From Lysobacterales bacterium 66-474 (GTDB taxonomy: Bacteria; Pseudomonadota; Gammaproteobacteria; Xanthomonadales; Rhodanobacteraceae): a stretch of DNA of 64,000 nucleotides. Shown piece by piece: positions 54,223 to 63,021 of the stretch. The notes beneath the pieces were generated by a model. The model saw only the letters and a program-made list of their open reading frames with translations, searched no databases and had not been told where the DNA came from. The translations under genes were made by a program, and so were the position numbers. Each line of letters starts with the position of its first letter. Within the stretch, counting starts at the first letter, position 1. The stretch lies in assembly GCA_001899805.1 (NCBI GenBank), contig MKWP01000015.1, positions 682,001 to 746,000 of the forward strand, given 5' to 3'.

Positions 54223-55263
54223 TCAGGCGCCGTGGCGTTCCACGGCGCCTTTTCTTTTCAGTACGCGATCCACCAGCGCCTCGGCAAACGATTCCGTCGT
54301 ACCGTTGCCGCCGAGATCCGGGGTCACGCGATCGTGGGCCGCCAGCGTGGCGTGGATCGCGTTGCGGACGCGCGTGCCCTTCCCCATCATGCCGAGGTGA
54401 TCCAGCATTTCGGCCGCGGCCAGCAGCAACGCGCATGGATCGGCGACGTTCTTGCCGGCGATGTCGGGCGCCGAGCCGTGCACGGCTTCGAAGATCGCCG
54501 CGTCGTTGCCGATGTTGGCGCCGGGCGCGAGGCCCAGCCCGCCGACCAGGCCCGCGCAAAGATCCGACAGGATGTCGCCGAACAGGTTGGTGGTGACGAT
54601 CACGTCGAACTGCCACGGGTTCATCACCAGCTGCATGCAGGTGTTGTCGACGATCATTTCGTTGAACGCGATCTGCGGATAGTCCTTCGCGATCTCGCGC
54701 GCGACGTCGAGGAACAGGCCCGAGGCGGTCTTGATGATGTTGGCCTTGTGCACGGCCGTGACCTTCTTGCGGCCCTTGCGCACCGCCAGCTCGAAGGCGT
54801 ACCGGACGATCCGCGTGGCCCCCGTGCGGGTGTTGCGCACGATGGATTGCGCGGTTTCGCCGTCGTCCGACAGCGTCTGGCCTTCGGAAAGGTAGGCGCC
54901 CTCGGTGTTCTCGCGCACCGTGATGATGTCGATGTCCTCGTAGCGCGCCTTGGTGCCCGGGAAACTGATCGCCGGGCGCACGTTGGCGTACAGGTCGAAG
55001 TGCTTGCGCAGCGCGACGTTCAATGACGCAAAACCCTTGCCGATCGGCGTGGTCAACGGCCCCTTGAGCGCGACGCCGTGCCGGGCGATGGCATCCAGCG
55101 TGGCTTGCGGCAACAACTCGCCGTGCTTTTCCAGTGCCGCCATGCCGGCGTCCACGAACTCGTAGTCGAGCCCGCAGTCGAGGGCGTCCAGCACTTTCAG
55201 GGTGGCAGCCATGATTTCCGGGCCGATGCCGTCGCCACGGATCACCGCAATGGTCTTGGTCAC
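54223..55263 (-). CDS. icd: NAD-type isocitrate dehydrogenase
   Basis: Beta-decarboxylating dehydrogenase of 346 residues, forming 2-oxoglutarate from isocitrate in the TCA cycle. The N-terminus IAVIRGDGIGPEIMAATLKV and the motifs ITVRENTEGAYL, HKANIIKTASGLF and NLFGDILSDLCAGLVGGLG fit the short NAD-dependent IDH rather than the 415-residue NADP form. GTG 55263 is used because AAGGAG lies seven bases upstream; a TTG at 55269 is also in frame. The last codons overlap the stem of the terminator of the convergent gene. A tartrate or isopropylmalate dehydrogenase is less likely. Confidence 0.87.
   Translation of the reverse strand: MTKTIAVIRGDGIGPEIMAATLKVLDALDCGLDYEFVDAGMAALEKHGELLPQATLDAIARHGVALKGPLTTPIGKGFASLNVALRKHFDLYANVRPAISFPGTKARYEDIDIITVRENTEGAYLSEGQTLSDDGETAQSIVRNTRTGATRIVRYAFELAVRKGRKKVTAVHKANIIKTASGLFLDVAREIAKDYPQIAFNEMIVDNTCMQLVMNPWQFDVIVTTNLFGDILSDLCAGLVGGLGLAPGANIGNDAAIFEAVHGSAPDIAGKNVADPCALLLAAAEMLDHLGMMGKGTRVRNAIHATLAAHDRVTPDLGGNGTTESFAEALVDRVLKRKGAVERHGA
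54226..54259 (+). terminator. Intrinsic terminator of the small secreted-protein gene, inside the end of icd
   Basis: GGCGCCGTGG (54226-54235) and CCACGGCGCC (54240-54249) form a perfect 10-bp stem with loop CGTT, followed by TTTTCTTTTC on the plus strand. The stem also encodes the last residues of the convergent icd gene (RHGA). Confidence 0.9.
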
Positions 55264-55583
55264 GCACAAACTCCTTGGTTTTTTGCGATCATCTGAGAGC
55301 GTCGAACCTCACCTGGCTTCGTCGCCATTGGCGCGGGCCGGCAGCGTGTTCCTCGTCATTCCGGAGCGGGCCGCAGAGCCTGCCCCGGACTCGATCCGGG
55401 ACCCGAATCCGGAATCGGTTTGGTGAAGCCGCTGCCGTACAACCGATTCCGGGTTCCGACGCGATGAAGCTGCGTCGGCCCCGGAATGACCAAATTTCGC
55501 CCCGGCACAACCGCTCCCGCGGAAATCAGGTCAGACGCCTGGGGCGCAACGGTGCGGATAAACAAAAGCGGAATTATCGGGGG
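55264..55583. repeat. Gene-free stretch with dispersed GTCATTCC element (copy C)
   Basis: The element spans 55355-55490, starting GTCATTCCGGAGC and ending CCGGAATGAC. It contains ACTCGATCCGGGACCC and two ACCGATTCC/AATCGGTTT half-sites in opposite orientation, so it can fold into hairpins. The 29-base part at 55372-55400 recurs inside corC. No gene was recognised in the gap. Confidence 0.8.
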
Positions 55584-55847
55584 TTACGGCGTGGCTTGCA
55601 AAAGCTCAGCCAGCTTTCCCGTGCGTTCCGCCGCGGCCAGTTGGTCGAACCCGCCGACGTGGTTGCCATTGATGAAGATCTGCGGCACGGTGCGCACGCC
55701 GGGCGCACGCTGCAGCATCTCCGCACGGGCAACGGGGTCGGTATCGATGCGCAACTCGCGCCAGGCGAGTCCCTTCGACTTCAGCAGGTTCTTGGCGGCG
55801 ATGCAGTAGGGGCAGACCGCTGTGGAATAGATTTCGATATCGGGCAT
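55584..55847 (-). CDS. grxC: Glutaredoxin 3
   Basis: Thiol-disulphide oxidoreductase of 87 residues, the normal size of GrxC. The dithiol active site TAVCPYC has Cys12 and Cys15; the glutathione-binding parts TVPQIFINGNHVGGFDQL are conserved. It reduces disulphides and mixed glutathione disulphides in the cytosol. A TAAAAT box on the minus strand at 55880-55875 lies about 28 bases before ATG 55847. Confidence 0.95.
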   Translation of the reverse strand: MPDIEIYSTAVCPYCIAAKNLLKSKGLAWRELRIDTDPVARAEMLQRAPGVRTVPQIFINGNHVGGFDQLAAAERTGKLAELLQATP

Positions 55848-56003
55848 GACGCGGGGAAACGCCGGGTTGCCGTCATTTTACCGTCTGTAAACGGGCGTGG
55901 ACCGAGAATGGTTGCCGGTTTCCGGCATGCCGTGATTGCCTGTAACCTTCGAACCAATCGGTTTTCGCCCGGTCAAAACCAAGCGGATTACTGCCGACCG
56001 ATC

Positions 56004-57776
56004 ATGCCGCTCCCGTTTCGCGCCCGTGCCCTGTCCACCCTCGCTGCGACGCTGGCGCTGGCGCTGCCGGCCTCCGCGCAGCAGTCCGACGTGCGCCTGC
56101 CCAGCCTCGGCAGTTCGGCCGACACCGTGATGTCGCCGCAGGAAGCCGCGCAGTACGGCGCCGAGTTCCTGCGCGAGCTGCGCGCGGCGCACCTGGTGCT
56201 GGACGATCCGCAGGTGGACCAATACATGCACGCGCTGGGTTACCGGCTGGCCTCGGTCAGCGCCGACCCGACCCAGCAATACACCTTCACGCTCCTGAAC
56301 GTGCCGGAGATCAACGCCTTCGCGACTTTCGGCGGCTACGTGTTCATCTTCTCGAACATGTTCACCATGACCCAGAACCAGGACGAACTGGCCGCGGTGA
56401 TGGCGCACGAGCTGGCGCACATCAGCCAGCACCACCTGCAGCGCGCGCTGGAGGACCAGAAGAAATCCACGCCGCTGTACGTGCTCGGCGCGTTCGCGGC
56501 GGCGCTGGCGGCTTCGCGGGCGGATTCCGGCAACCGCTATGCCCAGAACCAGCCCTATGGTTACGGCTACGGCAACGCGCCCTACCAGCAGGGTGTCGAC
56601 CCCGCCATCGGCGCGTTCTACTCGGTGATGGCGATGATGCAGCAGCACATGATCGACTTCACCCGCAAGGACGAATCGGAAGCCGACCACGTCGGCATCG
56701 ACACGCTGGCCAAGGCCGGCTTCGACCCCGAGGCGATGGCGACGGTATTCGCGCACATGCAACAGATCTTCCGGCCCGGCGGCGACGGCGGCATGGCCGC
56801 CGGCAACGTTCCCGACTTCCTGCAGGACCACCCGGTCACCAGCGTGCGCATCGCCGATGCGCGCGCCCGCGCACGGGTGCTCGAACAGCAGTCCCGATCG
56901 CAGCGCAGCGGAAGCGCCGGCGATCCGCCGGTACCGGGACTGCTGCCGCTGCCGTTCGTCAAACGCGGCATCTCGCTCGCCGACGGCCGCGCGCGCGGCC
57001 CGAGCGAACAGCAATACGAATTGATGCGCGAACGGATCCGCGTGCTGTCGTCCAGCGATCCGCGCTCGGTGCTGGATTACTACACGCGCAACATGGCCGA
57101 CAATTCGAAATTCGCCGCCGCGGTCGCCAATCGCTACGGCCGCGCGTTGGCGCTGTTGCAGCTCGGGCAGGCGGACAAAGCCGTGCCGATCATGTCCAAA
57201 CTGGCCGACGCCGACCCCGGCAACCTCACCCTTGCACTCGGCCTCGCCGACGCGGAGCGCAACGCCGGCCAGCGCAAACAGGCACTGGAACGCTACGCCT
57301 CGCTCAACGCGATGTGGCCGAACGACCCGGCGATCGTGCTGGATTACAGCCGCGCGCTGCTCGATGACGGCAGCAAGGCCAGCGCCAAGGTCGCGCAGGG
57401 CCTGCTGAAACCGCTGCTCAACGACGATTCGGAGCCTTCCCTGTATGCCGCCTACGGCCACGCCTGCCACGTCGCCGGCGACGAGATCCATGCCGGCATC
57501 GCCTACGCCGACGCGACCTTCCTGCAAGGGCACGCCGCCGACGCGCTGGACCAGTTGCACCGCCTGTTGAAGCGCAAGGACCTCGACTATTACAGCCGCG
57601 CGCAAATCGATTCGCGGATCGACCAGATCACGCCGATCGTGCTGGAAATCCGCCGCCGGCACCTGGACCAGGACCAGAACGGCAACAGCAATTCCGCGCG
57701 GAACGCTGCCTCCGGGAACCGGCAAACCGGCCTGCACTTCGGCGCCTGCGCGGGCGCGGCCTGCACGCAACCTTGA
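56004..57776 (+). CDS. bepA: Periplasmic M48 metallopeptidase with TPR domain (BepA/YfgC-like)
   Basis: Exported protein of 590 residues involved in outer-membrane protein assembly and quality control. The signal peptide ends near ASA-Q (residue 25). The zinc site is HELAH (135-139) with the distal Glu224 in RKDESEADHVG. Between them lies a Gly/Tyr-rich, low-complexity loop (PYGYGYGNAPYQQG). C-terminal helical TPR-like repeats (ALALLQLGQADKAVPIMSKL; AAYGHACHVAGDEIHAGIAY) follow. At 590 residues it is about 100 longer than E. coli BepA, mostly in linkers. ATG 56004 is the first in frame before the signal peptide; a frame open far upstream is non-coding. Confidence 0.9.
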   Translation: MPLPFRARALSTLAATLALALPASAQQSDVRLPSLGSSADTVMSPQEAAQYGAEFLRELRAAHLVLDDPQVDQYMHALGYRLASVSADPTQQYTFTLLNVPEINAFATFGGYVFIFSNMFTMTQNQDELAAVMAHELAHISQHHLQRALEDQKKSTPLYVLGAFAAALAASRADSGNRYAQNQPYGYGYGNAPYQQGVDPAIGAFYSVMAMMQQHMIDFTRKDESEADHVGIDTLAKAGFDPEAMATVFAHMQQIFRPGGDGGMAAGNVPDFLQDHPVTSVRIADARARARVLEQQSRSQRSGSAGDPPVPGLLPLPFVKRGISLADGRARGPSEQQYELMRERIRVLSSSDPRSVLDYYTRNMADNSKFAAAVANRYGRALALLQLGQADKAVPIMSKLADADPGNLTLALGLADAERNAGQRKQALERYASLNAMWPNDPAIVLDYSRALLDDGSKASAKVAQGLLKPLLNDDSEPSLYAAYGHACHVAGDEIHAGIAYADATFLQGHAADALDQLHRLLKRKDLDYYSRAQIDSRIDQITPIVLEIRRRHLDQDQNGNSNSARNAASGNRQTGLHFGACAGAACTQP

Positions 57777-57847
57777 CCACGCATGGTGTGCCGCGCGCGG
57801 CGGTGCTCGCGTATCATGCCGCTTTCGCGCCGCCCGCCATCCGCGCC

Positions 57848-58591
57848 ATGACCGCCATCCGACATCCGCTTCGCCCTTTGCTCGCCGTCCCGCTCGCGGT
57901 CGTGCTGTTCGCGTTCGCCTCCGCCAGCGCGAATGCGGAAGCACCGCCTGTTTCGGCCTCCTCAGCGGCAGCGCCCGCCGCGCCCGCGCATCCGCAGGTG
58001 GAATTCAAGACCTCGCAGGGCGACTTCGTGGTCGAGCTGTTCCCCGACAAGGCGCCCAAGACCGTCGCCAACTTCCTGCAATACGTGAAGGACGGCTTCT
58101 ACGACGGGACCGTGTTCCACCGCGTGATTCCCGGTTACCTGATCCAGGGCGGGTTGTACACCCGCGAATTGCGGCCCAAGCGCACGCTGCCGCCGATCCC
58201 GAACGAAGCCGACAACGGGCTCTCCAACCTGCGCGGCACCGTGGCCGCGGCGCGCGGACCCGATCCCGACTCGGCGACCGCGCAGTTCTTCGTCAACGTG
58301 GTGGACAACCCGCGCCTCGATTACGTCGGCAACCAGAGCGGCATGACCTGGGGTTACGCGGTGTTCGGCAAGGTCGTCAAGGGCATGGACGTGGTCGACA
58401 AGATCGACAACCTGCCGACCGGACCGCAGGGCCCGTTCATCGGCGACGTGCCGCGGCCGCTGGTGGTGATCGAAAGCACCAGGTTGATCGGCGAAGCCGC
58501 GAGCCCGGTCGAGGAACCGGTGTCGCCGGTGACCGGCCAGGCGCCGGCATCGGCACCTGCTTCCAAGAAGAAACCCGGTGCGCAGCACTGA
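57848..58591 (+). CDS. Periplasmic cyclophilin-type peptidyl-prolyl isomerase
   Basis: Exported PPIase of 247 residues with a signal peptide (LAVPLAVVLFAFASASANA). The cyclophilin core has FKTSQGDFVVELFPDKAPKT, GFYDGTVFHRVIPGYLIQGG (with the catalytic Arg), SATAQFFVNVVDN and YAVFGKVVKGMDVVDKI. It is of the bacterial PpiA/B type. A Pro/Ala-rich tail follows the domain. A TATCAT box lies at about 57812. The end overlaps lpxH by 14 bases. Confidence 0.92.
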   Translation: MTAIRHPLRPLLAVPLAVVLFAFASASANAEAPPVSASSAAAPAAPAHPQVEFKTSQGDFVVELFPDKAPKTVANFLQYVKDGFYDGTVFHRVIPGYLIQGGLYTRELRPKRTLPPIPNEADNGLSNLRGTVAAARGPDPDSATAQFFVNVVDNPRLDYVGNQSGMTWGYAVFGKVVKGMDVVDKIDNLPTGPQGPFIGDVPRPLVVIESTRLIGEAASPVEEPVSPVTGQAPASAPASKKKPGAQH

Positions 58592-59321
58592 CGCGGTGGG
58601 CACGCTCTTCGTTTCGGATTTGCACCTAGACGACGCGCGCCCGCACATCGTCGCAAGTTTCGAGCGGTTTTGCGCGGGCGAGGCGCGCGAAGCCGACGCG
58701 CTGTACGTGTTGGGCGACCTGTTCGAGGCCTACCTCGGCGACGATGATGACGCGGCATTGAATGCGCGCGTGGCGGCGGCACTGCGCGGCGTGGCCGATG
58801 CCGGCGTGCCGGTGCATTTCATCGTGGGCAACCGCGATTTCCTGCTGGGCGAGGATTACGCCCGCCGCTGCGCGATGGACCTTCTCGATGACGGCACGGT
58901 CATCGATCTGCACGGCACGCCGACGCTGATCCTGCACGGCGACGTGCTGTGCACCGACGATGCAGCGTATCTTGCCTTCCGCGAGCAGGTGCGCGACCCG
59001 GCGTGGCAGCGGGCTTTCCTTGCGCGCCCGCTGGCCGAACGCCGCGCGTTCGCGGCGCAAGCCCGCGACGCCAGCCGCGCGCACACGTCCAGCGCCGACA
59101 TGGCGATCATGGACGTCAATCGACACGCCGTCGAAAGCGCGCTGCGTGACGCCGGCGTCACGCGCATGATCCACGGCCACACCCACCGTCCCGCGATCCA
59201 CGACTTCACGCTGGACGGCCAAACCGCACGGCGCATCGTGCTGGGCGACTGGTACGAACAGGGCTCGGTGTTGCGGGTGGATCGGGATACCGCGGTACTG
59301 TCCGGACTGTCAACAAACTGA
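58578..59321 (+). CDS. lpxH: UDP-2,3-diacylglucosamine diphosphatase LpxH
   Basis: Mn2+-dependent pyrophosphatase of 247 residues that makes lipid X in lipid A synthesis; peripheral to the inner membrane. The metallophosphoesterase motifs are complete: LFVSDLHLDD (Asp14, His16), LGDLFEAYLGDD, VGNRDFLLG, LILHGDVLCTDD and IHGHTHRPA. Start is the GTG at 58578 inside the PPIase gene, an order (ppiB-lpxH) common in gammaproteobacteria. Confidence 0.94.
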   Translation: MRSTDAVGTLFVSDLHLDDARPHIVASFERFCAGEAREADALYVLGDLFEAYLGDDDDAALNARVAAALRGVADAGVPVHFIVGNRDFLLGEDYARRCAMDLLDDGTVIDLHGTPTLILHGDVLCTDDAAYLAFREQVRDPAWQRAFLARPLAERRAFAAQARDASRAHTSSADMAIMDVNRHAVESALRDAGVTRMIHGHTHRPAIHDFTLDGQTARRIVLGDWYEQGSVLRVDRDTAVLSGLSTN

Positions 59322-59331
59322 CGGAGGCACC

Positions 59332-59943
59332 ATGCAACTGATCGGCATGCTCGATTCGCCCTACGTGCGGCGCGCCGCGATTTCCCTGCGGATGCTTGGC
59401 ATTCCATTCGACCACCGTCCGTTGTCGGTATTCCGCGACTTCGATACGTTCCGGGCGCTCAATCCGCTGGTCAAGGCGCCGACATTGGTCTGCGATGACG
59501 GCTGCATCCTGGTCGACTCGTCGTTGATCATCGACTACGCGGAAACGCTGGCCGGACGCAGCCTGATGCCGTCCGGACCCGGTGCGCGCCGCGATGCACT
59601 GCGGCTGGTCGGTGTCGCCCTGGTGGCAAGTGAAAAAGCGGTGCAGCATTTCTACGAACACAAGCGCGCGCCGGACAAGCAGGACGCAGGCTGGCTGCAG
59701 CGCGTGCACGGGCAATTGCATGACGCCTGCGCGCTGCTCGACGAAGCGCTGCGCACGGCACCCGCGGACCGCTGGCTGTGCGGCGCGGCGCCGACGCAGG
59801 CCGACATCAGCGTCGGGGTGGCATGGACCTTCACGCAGATCGTGGCCGCGGACGTCGTGTCTGCCCGGGATTACCCGGCCTTCGCTGCCTTCGCCACGCG
59901 CACGGAGCGGCTGTCGGAATTCGCGGCCTTGAAACCGGTCTGA
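59332..59943 (+). CDS. Glutathione S-transferase family protein
   Basis: Cytosolic GST-like protein of 203 residues. The N-terminal thioredoxin-like domain has MQLIGMLDSPYVRRAAISL (Ser9 as probable catalytic residue) and the glutathione-binding NPLVKAPTL and LVDSSLIIDY; the all-helical C-terminal domain has the N-capping-box-like PTQADISVGVAW. It lies ten bases after lpxH on the same strand and is convergent with radA, only three bases apart. Substrate unknown. Confidence 0.88.
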   Translation: MQLIGMLDSPYVRRAAISLRMLGIPFDHRPLSVFRDFDTFRALNPLVKAPTLVCDDGCILVDSSLIIDYAETLAGRSLMPSGPGARRDALRLVGVALVASEKAVQHFYEHKRAPDKQDAGWLQRVHGQLHDACALLDEALRTAPADRWLCGAAPTQADISVGVAWTFTQIVAADVVSARDYPAFAAFATRTERLSEFAALKPV

Positions 59944-59946
59944 CCG

Positions 59947-61323
59947 TCACCCGCAGGCGTCGATCGCTTCGCGCAGGCGTTCCACGCCGATCACCTCCAT
60001 GTCGCCGATGCGCGCGGATTTCTTCGGCGCATTCGCCTTCGGCACGATCGCGCGCTTGAATCCGTGGTGCGCGGCTTCCTTCAGGCGTTCCTCGCCGTTC
60101 GGCACCGGACGCACTTCGCCGGACAAGCCGACTTCCCCGAACGCCACGGTTTTTTCCGGCAGCGCACGGTCGCGGAAACTCGACAGCACCGCCAGCAGCA
60201 CCGGCAAATCCGCCGCGGTTTCCTGCACGCGGATCCCGCCGACCACGTTCACGAACACATCCTGGTCGAACACCGCGGCGCCACCGTGGCGATGCAGCAC
60301 CGCCAGCAGCATCGCCAGGCGATTCTGCTCCAGTCCCAGCGCGACCCGGCGCGGATTGCCGAGGTTCGACTGATCCACCAGCGCCTGCACTTCCACCAGC
60401 AGCGGGCGCGTACCTTCGCGGGTCACCATCACCGCACTGCCCGGCGTCGCGCCCTGTTGCGAGGACAGGAAAATCGCGGACGGGTTCGGCACCTCGCGCA
60501 GGCCCTTGTCGCCCATCGCGAACACGCCGAGTTCGTTGACCGCGCCGAAACGATTCTTGAACGCGCGCAGCACCCGAAAGCGCGAACCGACTTCACCCTC
60601 GAAATACAGCACCGCATCGACCATGTGTTCGAGTACGCGCGGACCGGCGATGCCGCCTTCCTTGGTCACGTGACCCACCAGGAACACCGACGTGCCGGTC
60701 TGCTTGGCGAAGCGCACCAGCCGCGCTGCCGATTCGCGTACCTGCGACACCGAGCCCGGCGCGGCCGGCAGGGTTTCGGTCCAGATGGTCTGGATCGAAT
60801 CGATCACCAACACGCGTGGTTTTTCCACGGCAGCATGTTCGAGGATCCGTTCGACGCAGGTTTCCGCGAGCGCACGCAGCGGCGCGAGTTCCAGTCCCAG
60901 CCGATGCCCGCGCGCGGCGATTTGCGCCAGCGATTCCTCGCCGCTCACGTACAGGCCGGGCAGGCGTTCGCCGAGTGCAGCCAGTGTCTGCAACAACAGC
61001 GTGGATTTGCCGATGCCGGGGTCGCCGCCCACCAGCACCACCGAACCTTCCACCAGTCCGCCGCCCAGCACGCGATCCAATTCGCCGATGCGGATCAGGT
61101 GCCGCTGTTCGACCTCGCCCGCGACACCCGCCAGCGGCTGCACCTTCGAAGCCTCGATGCCCGCATAACCCACGCGCCGCACCGCGCCAGCGCCCTCCTT
61201 CGCCGGTTGCACCACGAACGCGCTCAGCGTGTTCCACGCACCGCACGCTTCGCACTGGCCCTGCCACTTCGGGTACTCGGCGCCGCAGTCGGAACACACA
61301 TATGCGGTCTTGGCCTTGGCCAT
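59947..61323 (-). CDS. radA: DNA repair protein RadA (Sms)
   Basis: RecA-like, DnaB-type branch-migration ATPase of 458 residues. The zinc finger has Cys10, Cys13, Cys24 and Cys27 (YVCSDCGAEYPKWQGQCEAC). Walker A is GGDPGIGKST, Walker B VLVIDSIQTIW, and the RadA-specific KNRFG motif is present, followed by the Lon-like C-terminal domain. ATG 61323 has GGAGGAG upstream, and it overlaps the stop of the ParE-like toxin gene by one base (TGATG), so radA is coupled to the toxin-antitoxin module. Confidence 0.95.
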   Translation of the reverse strand: MAKAKTAYVCSDCGAEYPKWQGQCEACGAWNTLSAFVVQPAKEGAGAVRRVGYAGIEASKVQPLAGVAGEVEQRHLIRIGELDRVLGGGLVEGSVVLVGGDPGIGKSTLLLQTLAALGERLPGLYVSGEESLAQIAARGHRLGLELAPLRALAETCVERILEHAAVEKPRVLVIDSIQTIWTETLPAAPGSVSQVRESAARLVRFAKQTGTSVFLVGHVTKEGGIAGPRVLEHMVDAVLYFEGEVGSRFRVLRAFKNRFGAVNELGVFAMGDKGLREVPNPSAIFLSSQQGATPGSAVMVTREGTRPLLVEVQALVDQSNLGNPRRVALGLEQNRLAMLLAVLHRHGGAAVFDQDVFVNVVGGIRVQETAADLPVLLAVLSSFRDRALPEKTVAFGEVGLSGEVRPVPNGEERLKEAAHHGFKRAIVPKANAPKKSARIGDMEVIGVERLREAIDACG

Positions 61324-61643
61324 CACCACTCCTCCCGCAACCACGCCGGGATATCGCGCTCGGCGTGCAGCACGCGCCATACATCAAGGTGGTCGCCAGC
61401 ATCCCGGTAGAACACCAGATACGGGAAGCCCCTGACCGACCAGAAACGCAGGCCGGGGCGATCCAGCACCTGCGCGTATCGTGCGGAGCCAGCCTCCGGA
61501 TGGGTTGCCGCGTGCGCTGCCGCGGTTTCAACCGCCGCAACGAAACGTTCGGCCACGGGCAGCCCCGCCGTTTCGAGGTAATGCAGCGCCGCCTGCTCGA
61601 TGTCGGTGCGCGCAAGTTTGCGGCGGACGATGGCGCGCTGCAT
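61323..61643 (-). CDS. ParE/RelE-superfamily toxin
   Basis: Small toxin of 106 residues. The pattern is that of ParE: a helical hairpin (RKLARTDIEQAALHYLE; ERFVAAVETAAAHAAT), then beta strands (LRFWSVRGFPYLVFYRD; LDVWRVLHAERDIPAW), with the FPYLVFY block typical of ParE proteins that target DNA gyrase. ATG 61643 overlaps the antitoxin stop by one base (TGATG), and its own stop overlaps the radA start in the same way. Gyrase versus ribosome as target cannot be settled by eye. Confidence 0.85.
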   Translation of the reverse strand: MQRAIVRRKLARTDIEQAALHYLETAGLPVAERFVAAVETAAAHAATHPEAGSARYAQVLDRPGLRFWSVRGFPYLVFYRDAGDHLDVWRVLHAERDIPAWLREEW

Positions 61644-61894
61644 CAGGCGCGCTTGCGGCTCTTGGCGCGCGTTCGCAACTGCGTTCGCAGCCCGTCAAAC
61701 CAGGCGGCATCGAACTTGCCCTCGATGGGCGATGTCGCTCCCTTGTCGAGCAGCGCGCGAAACTTTGCCAATTCGCGATCCTTGCGGATCAGTTCGCGCA
61801 CATACTCGGACGAACCGGCGTAGGCACCTTCGCGCACCTGCTGGTCCACGAATCGCTTCATCTCGTCAGGGAGGGAAATGTTCATCGTGCTCAT
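61643..61894 (-). CDS. ParD-family antitoxin
   Basis: Antitoxin of 83 residues. The N-terminal ribbon-helix-helix (MNISLPDEMKRFVDQQVREG; SSEYVRELIRKDRE) binds DNA and probably autorepresses the module; the C-terminal part (FDAAWFDGLRTQLRTRAKSR) should wrap the toxin. ATG 61894 is used; ATG 61885 is an in-frame alternative. It lies 40 bases after alr on the same strand. Confidence 0.87.
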   Translation of the reverse strand: MSTMNISLPDEMKRFVDQQVREGAYAGSSEYVRELIRKDRELAKFRALLDKGATSPIEGKFDAAWFDGLRTQLRTRAKSRKRA

Positions 61895-61934
61895 GCAGTC
61901 ATTCTGGCACGCTTGGCAATAATTGGCAAACCGC

Positions 61935-63017
61935 TTACCCACCATCCTCCGCGAACAGCACGCGCCGGGTGACGCCGCAGGTAAGTTCATAGGAAATGGT
62001 GTTGGCGTGCTGCGCGATCACTTCTACCGGCAGTTGCGGCCCCCACAGCACGACTTCGTCGCCGACCCTCGCGTTCGGTGCTTGGCGTAAATCCAGCGTC
62101 AACAAGTCCATCGACACCCGGCCGATCACGGCGACGGGCGCATCGCCGACCCGCACCGGCGTTCCGGATGGCGCGCTGCGCGGATAGCCGTCGCCGTAGC
62201 CGATCGCGGCGACGCCGATGCGCATGTCTTCCGGGCATTCCCACGTCGCGCCGTAGCCGACGCGCTCGCCCCGCGCGATGTGGTTGACCGCGACGAGGCG
62301 CGTCGTCAGCGTCATCGCAGGCGCGAACCCGAAGTCGGCGCCGGTCTTGCCTGTCGCGACCGACAAGCCATACAGCAATCCGCCTATTCGAACCCAGTTT
62401 TCGCGTGCCTGCGGCCAGCCGAGCAGGCCGGCGGAATTCGACAACGCGCGTTCGCCGGGGATGTCTTGCGTCGCATTCCGGAAGCATTCCGTCTGGCGCG
62501 CGGTGAAGTCGTTGTCGAATTCGTCGGAGGACGCGAAGTGCGTCATCAGCACGATGGCCTTGTCCACGGCCGGCAACGCGGCGAGGCGTGCACGCATGGC
62601 GTGCGCGCGCCCGGGCGGAAAGCCCAGACGATGCATCCCGGTATCGAGGTTCAGCCACACCTTCAGCGGATCGCCGCCCTGCTCGGCTTCCAGCATCGCG
62701 AGCTGCGATTCGTGGTGGACGACGGCTTCCAGTTGCAGCCGGCGCATCTCGGCAAGGTCGCTGGCCGCGTCGGGACCCGACAACACCACGATGCGCTGGC
62801 GATGCCCCGCCGCGCGCAGGCGCAGGCCATCCGCGATCGACGCGACACCGAATGCGTCTGCGCCGGCCAGTGCGCGCGCGCAACGTTCCAGTCCGTGGCC
62901 GTAGGCGTCGGCCTTCACCACCGCCATGACTTTCGCGCCTTCGGCAAGCATGCGGACCCGCGCCAGGTTGGCGCGCAAGGCGTCGAGGTGGATCGTTGCC
63001 GTGGCGGAGCGGCTCAC
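61935..63017 (-). CDS. alr: Alanine racemase
   Basis: PLP-dependent racemase of 360 residues that supplies D-alanine for peptidoglycan. The PLP lysine is in AVVKADAYGHGL (Lys35), the catalytic Tyr in RVGYGATW, and SMDLLTLDL lies in the C-terminal beta domain. GTG 63017 lies four bases after the dnaB stop, so dnaB-alr form an operon. The next genes on the strand are the ParDE-like pair and radA. Confidence 0.94.
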   Translation of the reverse strand: MSRSATATIHLDALRANLARVRMLAEGAKVMAVVKADAYGHGLERCARALAGADAFGVASIADGLRLRAAGHRQRIVVLSGPDAASDLAEMRRLQLEAVVHHESQLAMLEAEQGGDPLKVWLNLDTGMHRLGFPPGRAHAMRARLAALPAVDKAIVLMTHFASSDEFDNDFTARQTECFRNATQDIPGERALSNSAGLLGWPQARENWVRIGGLLYGLSVATGKTGADFGFAPAMTLTTRLVAVNHIARGERVGYGATWECPEDMRIGVAAIGYGDGYPRSAPSGTPVRVGDAPVAVIGRVSMDLLTLDLRQAPNARVGDEVVLWGPQLPVEVIAQHANTISYELTCGVTRRVLFAEDGG

Positions 63018-63021
63018 ACGC

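Noticed and set aside
55878-57944. 688-codon minus-strand frame opposite bepA
   Set aside because: Shadow of the bepA gene; no recognisable domain.
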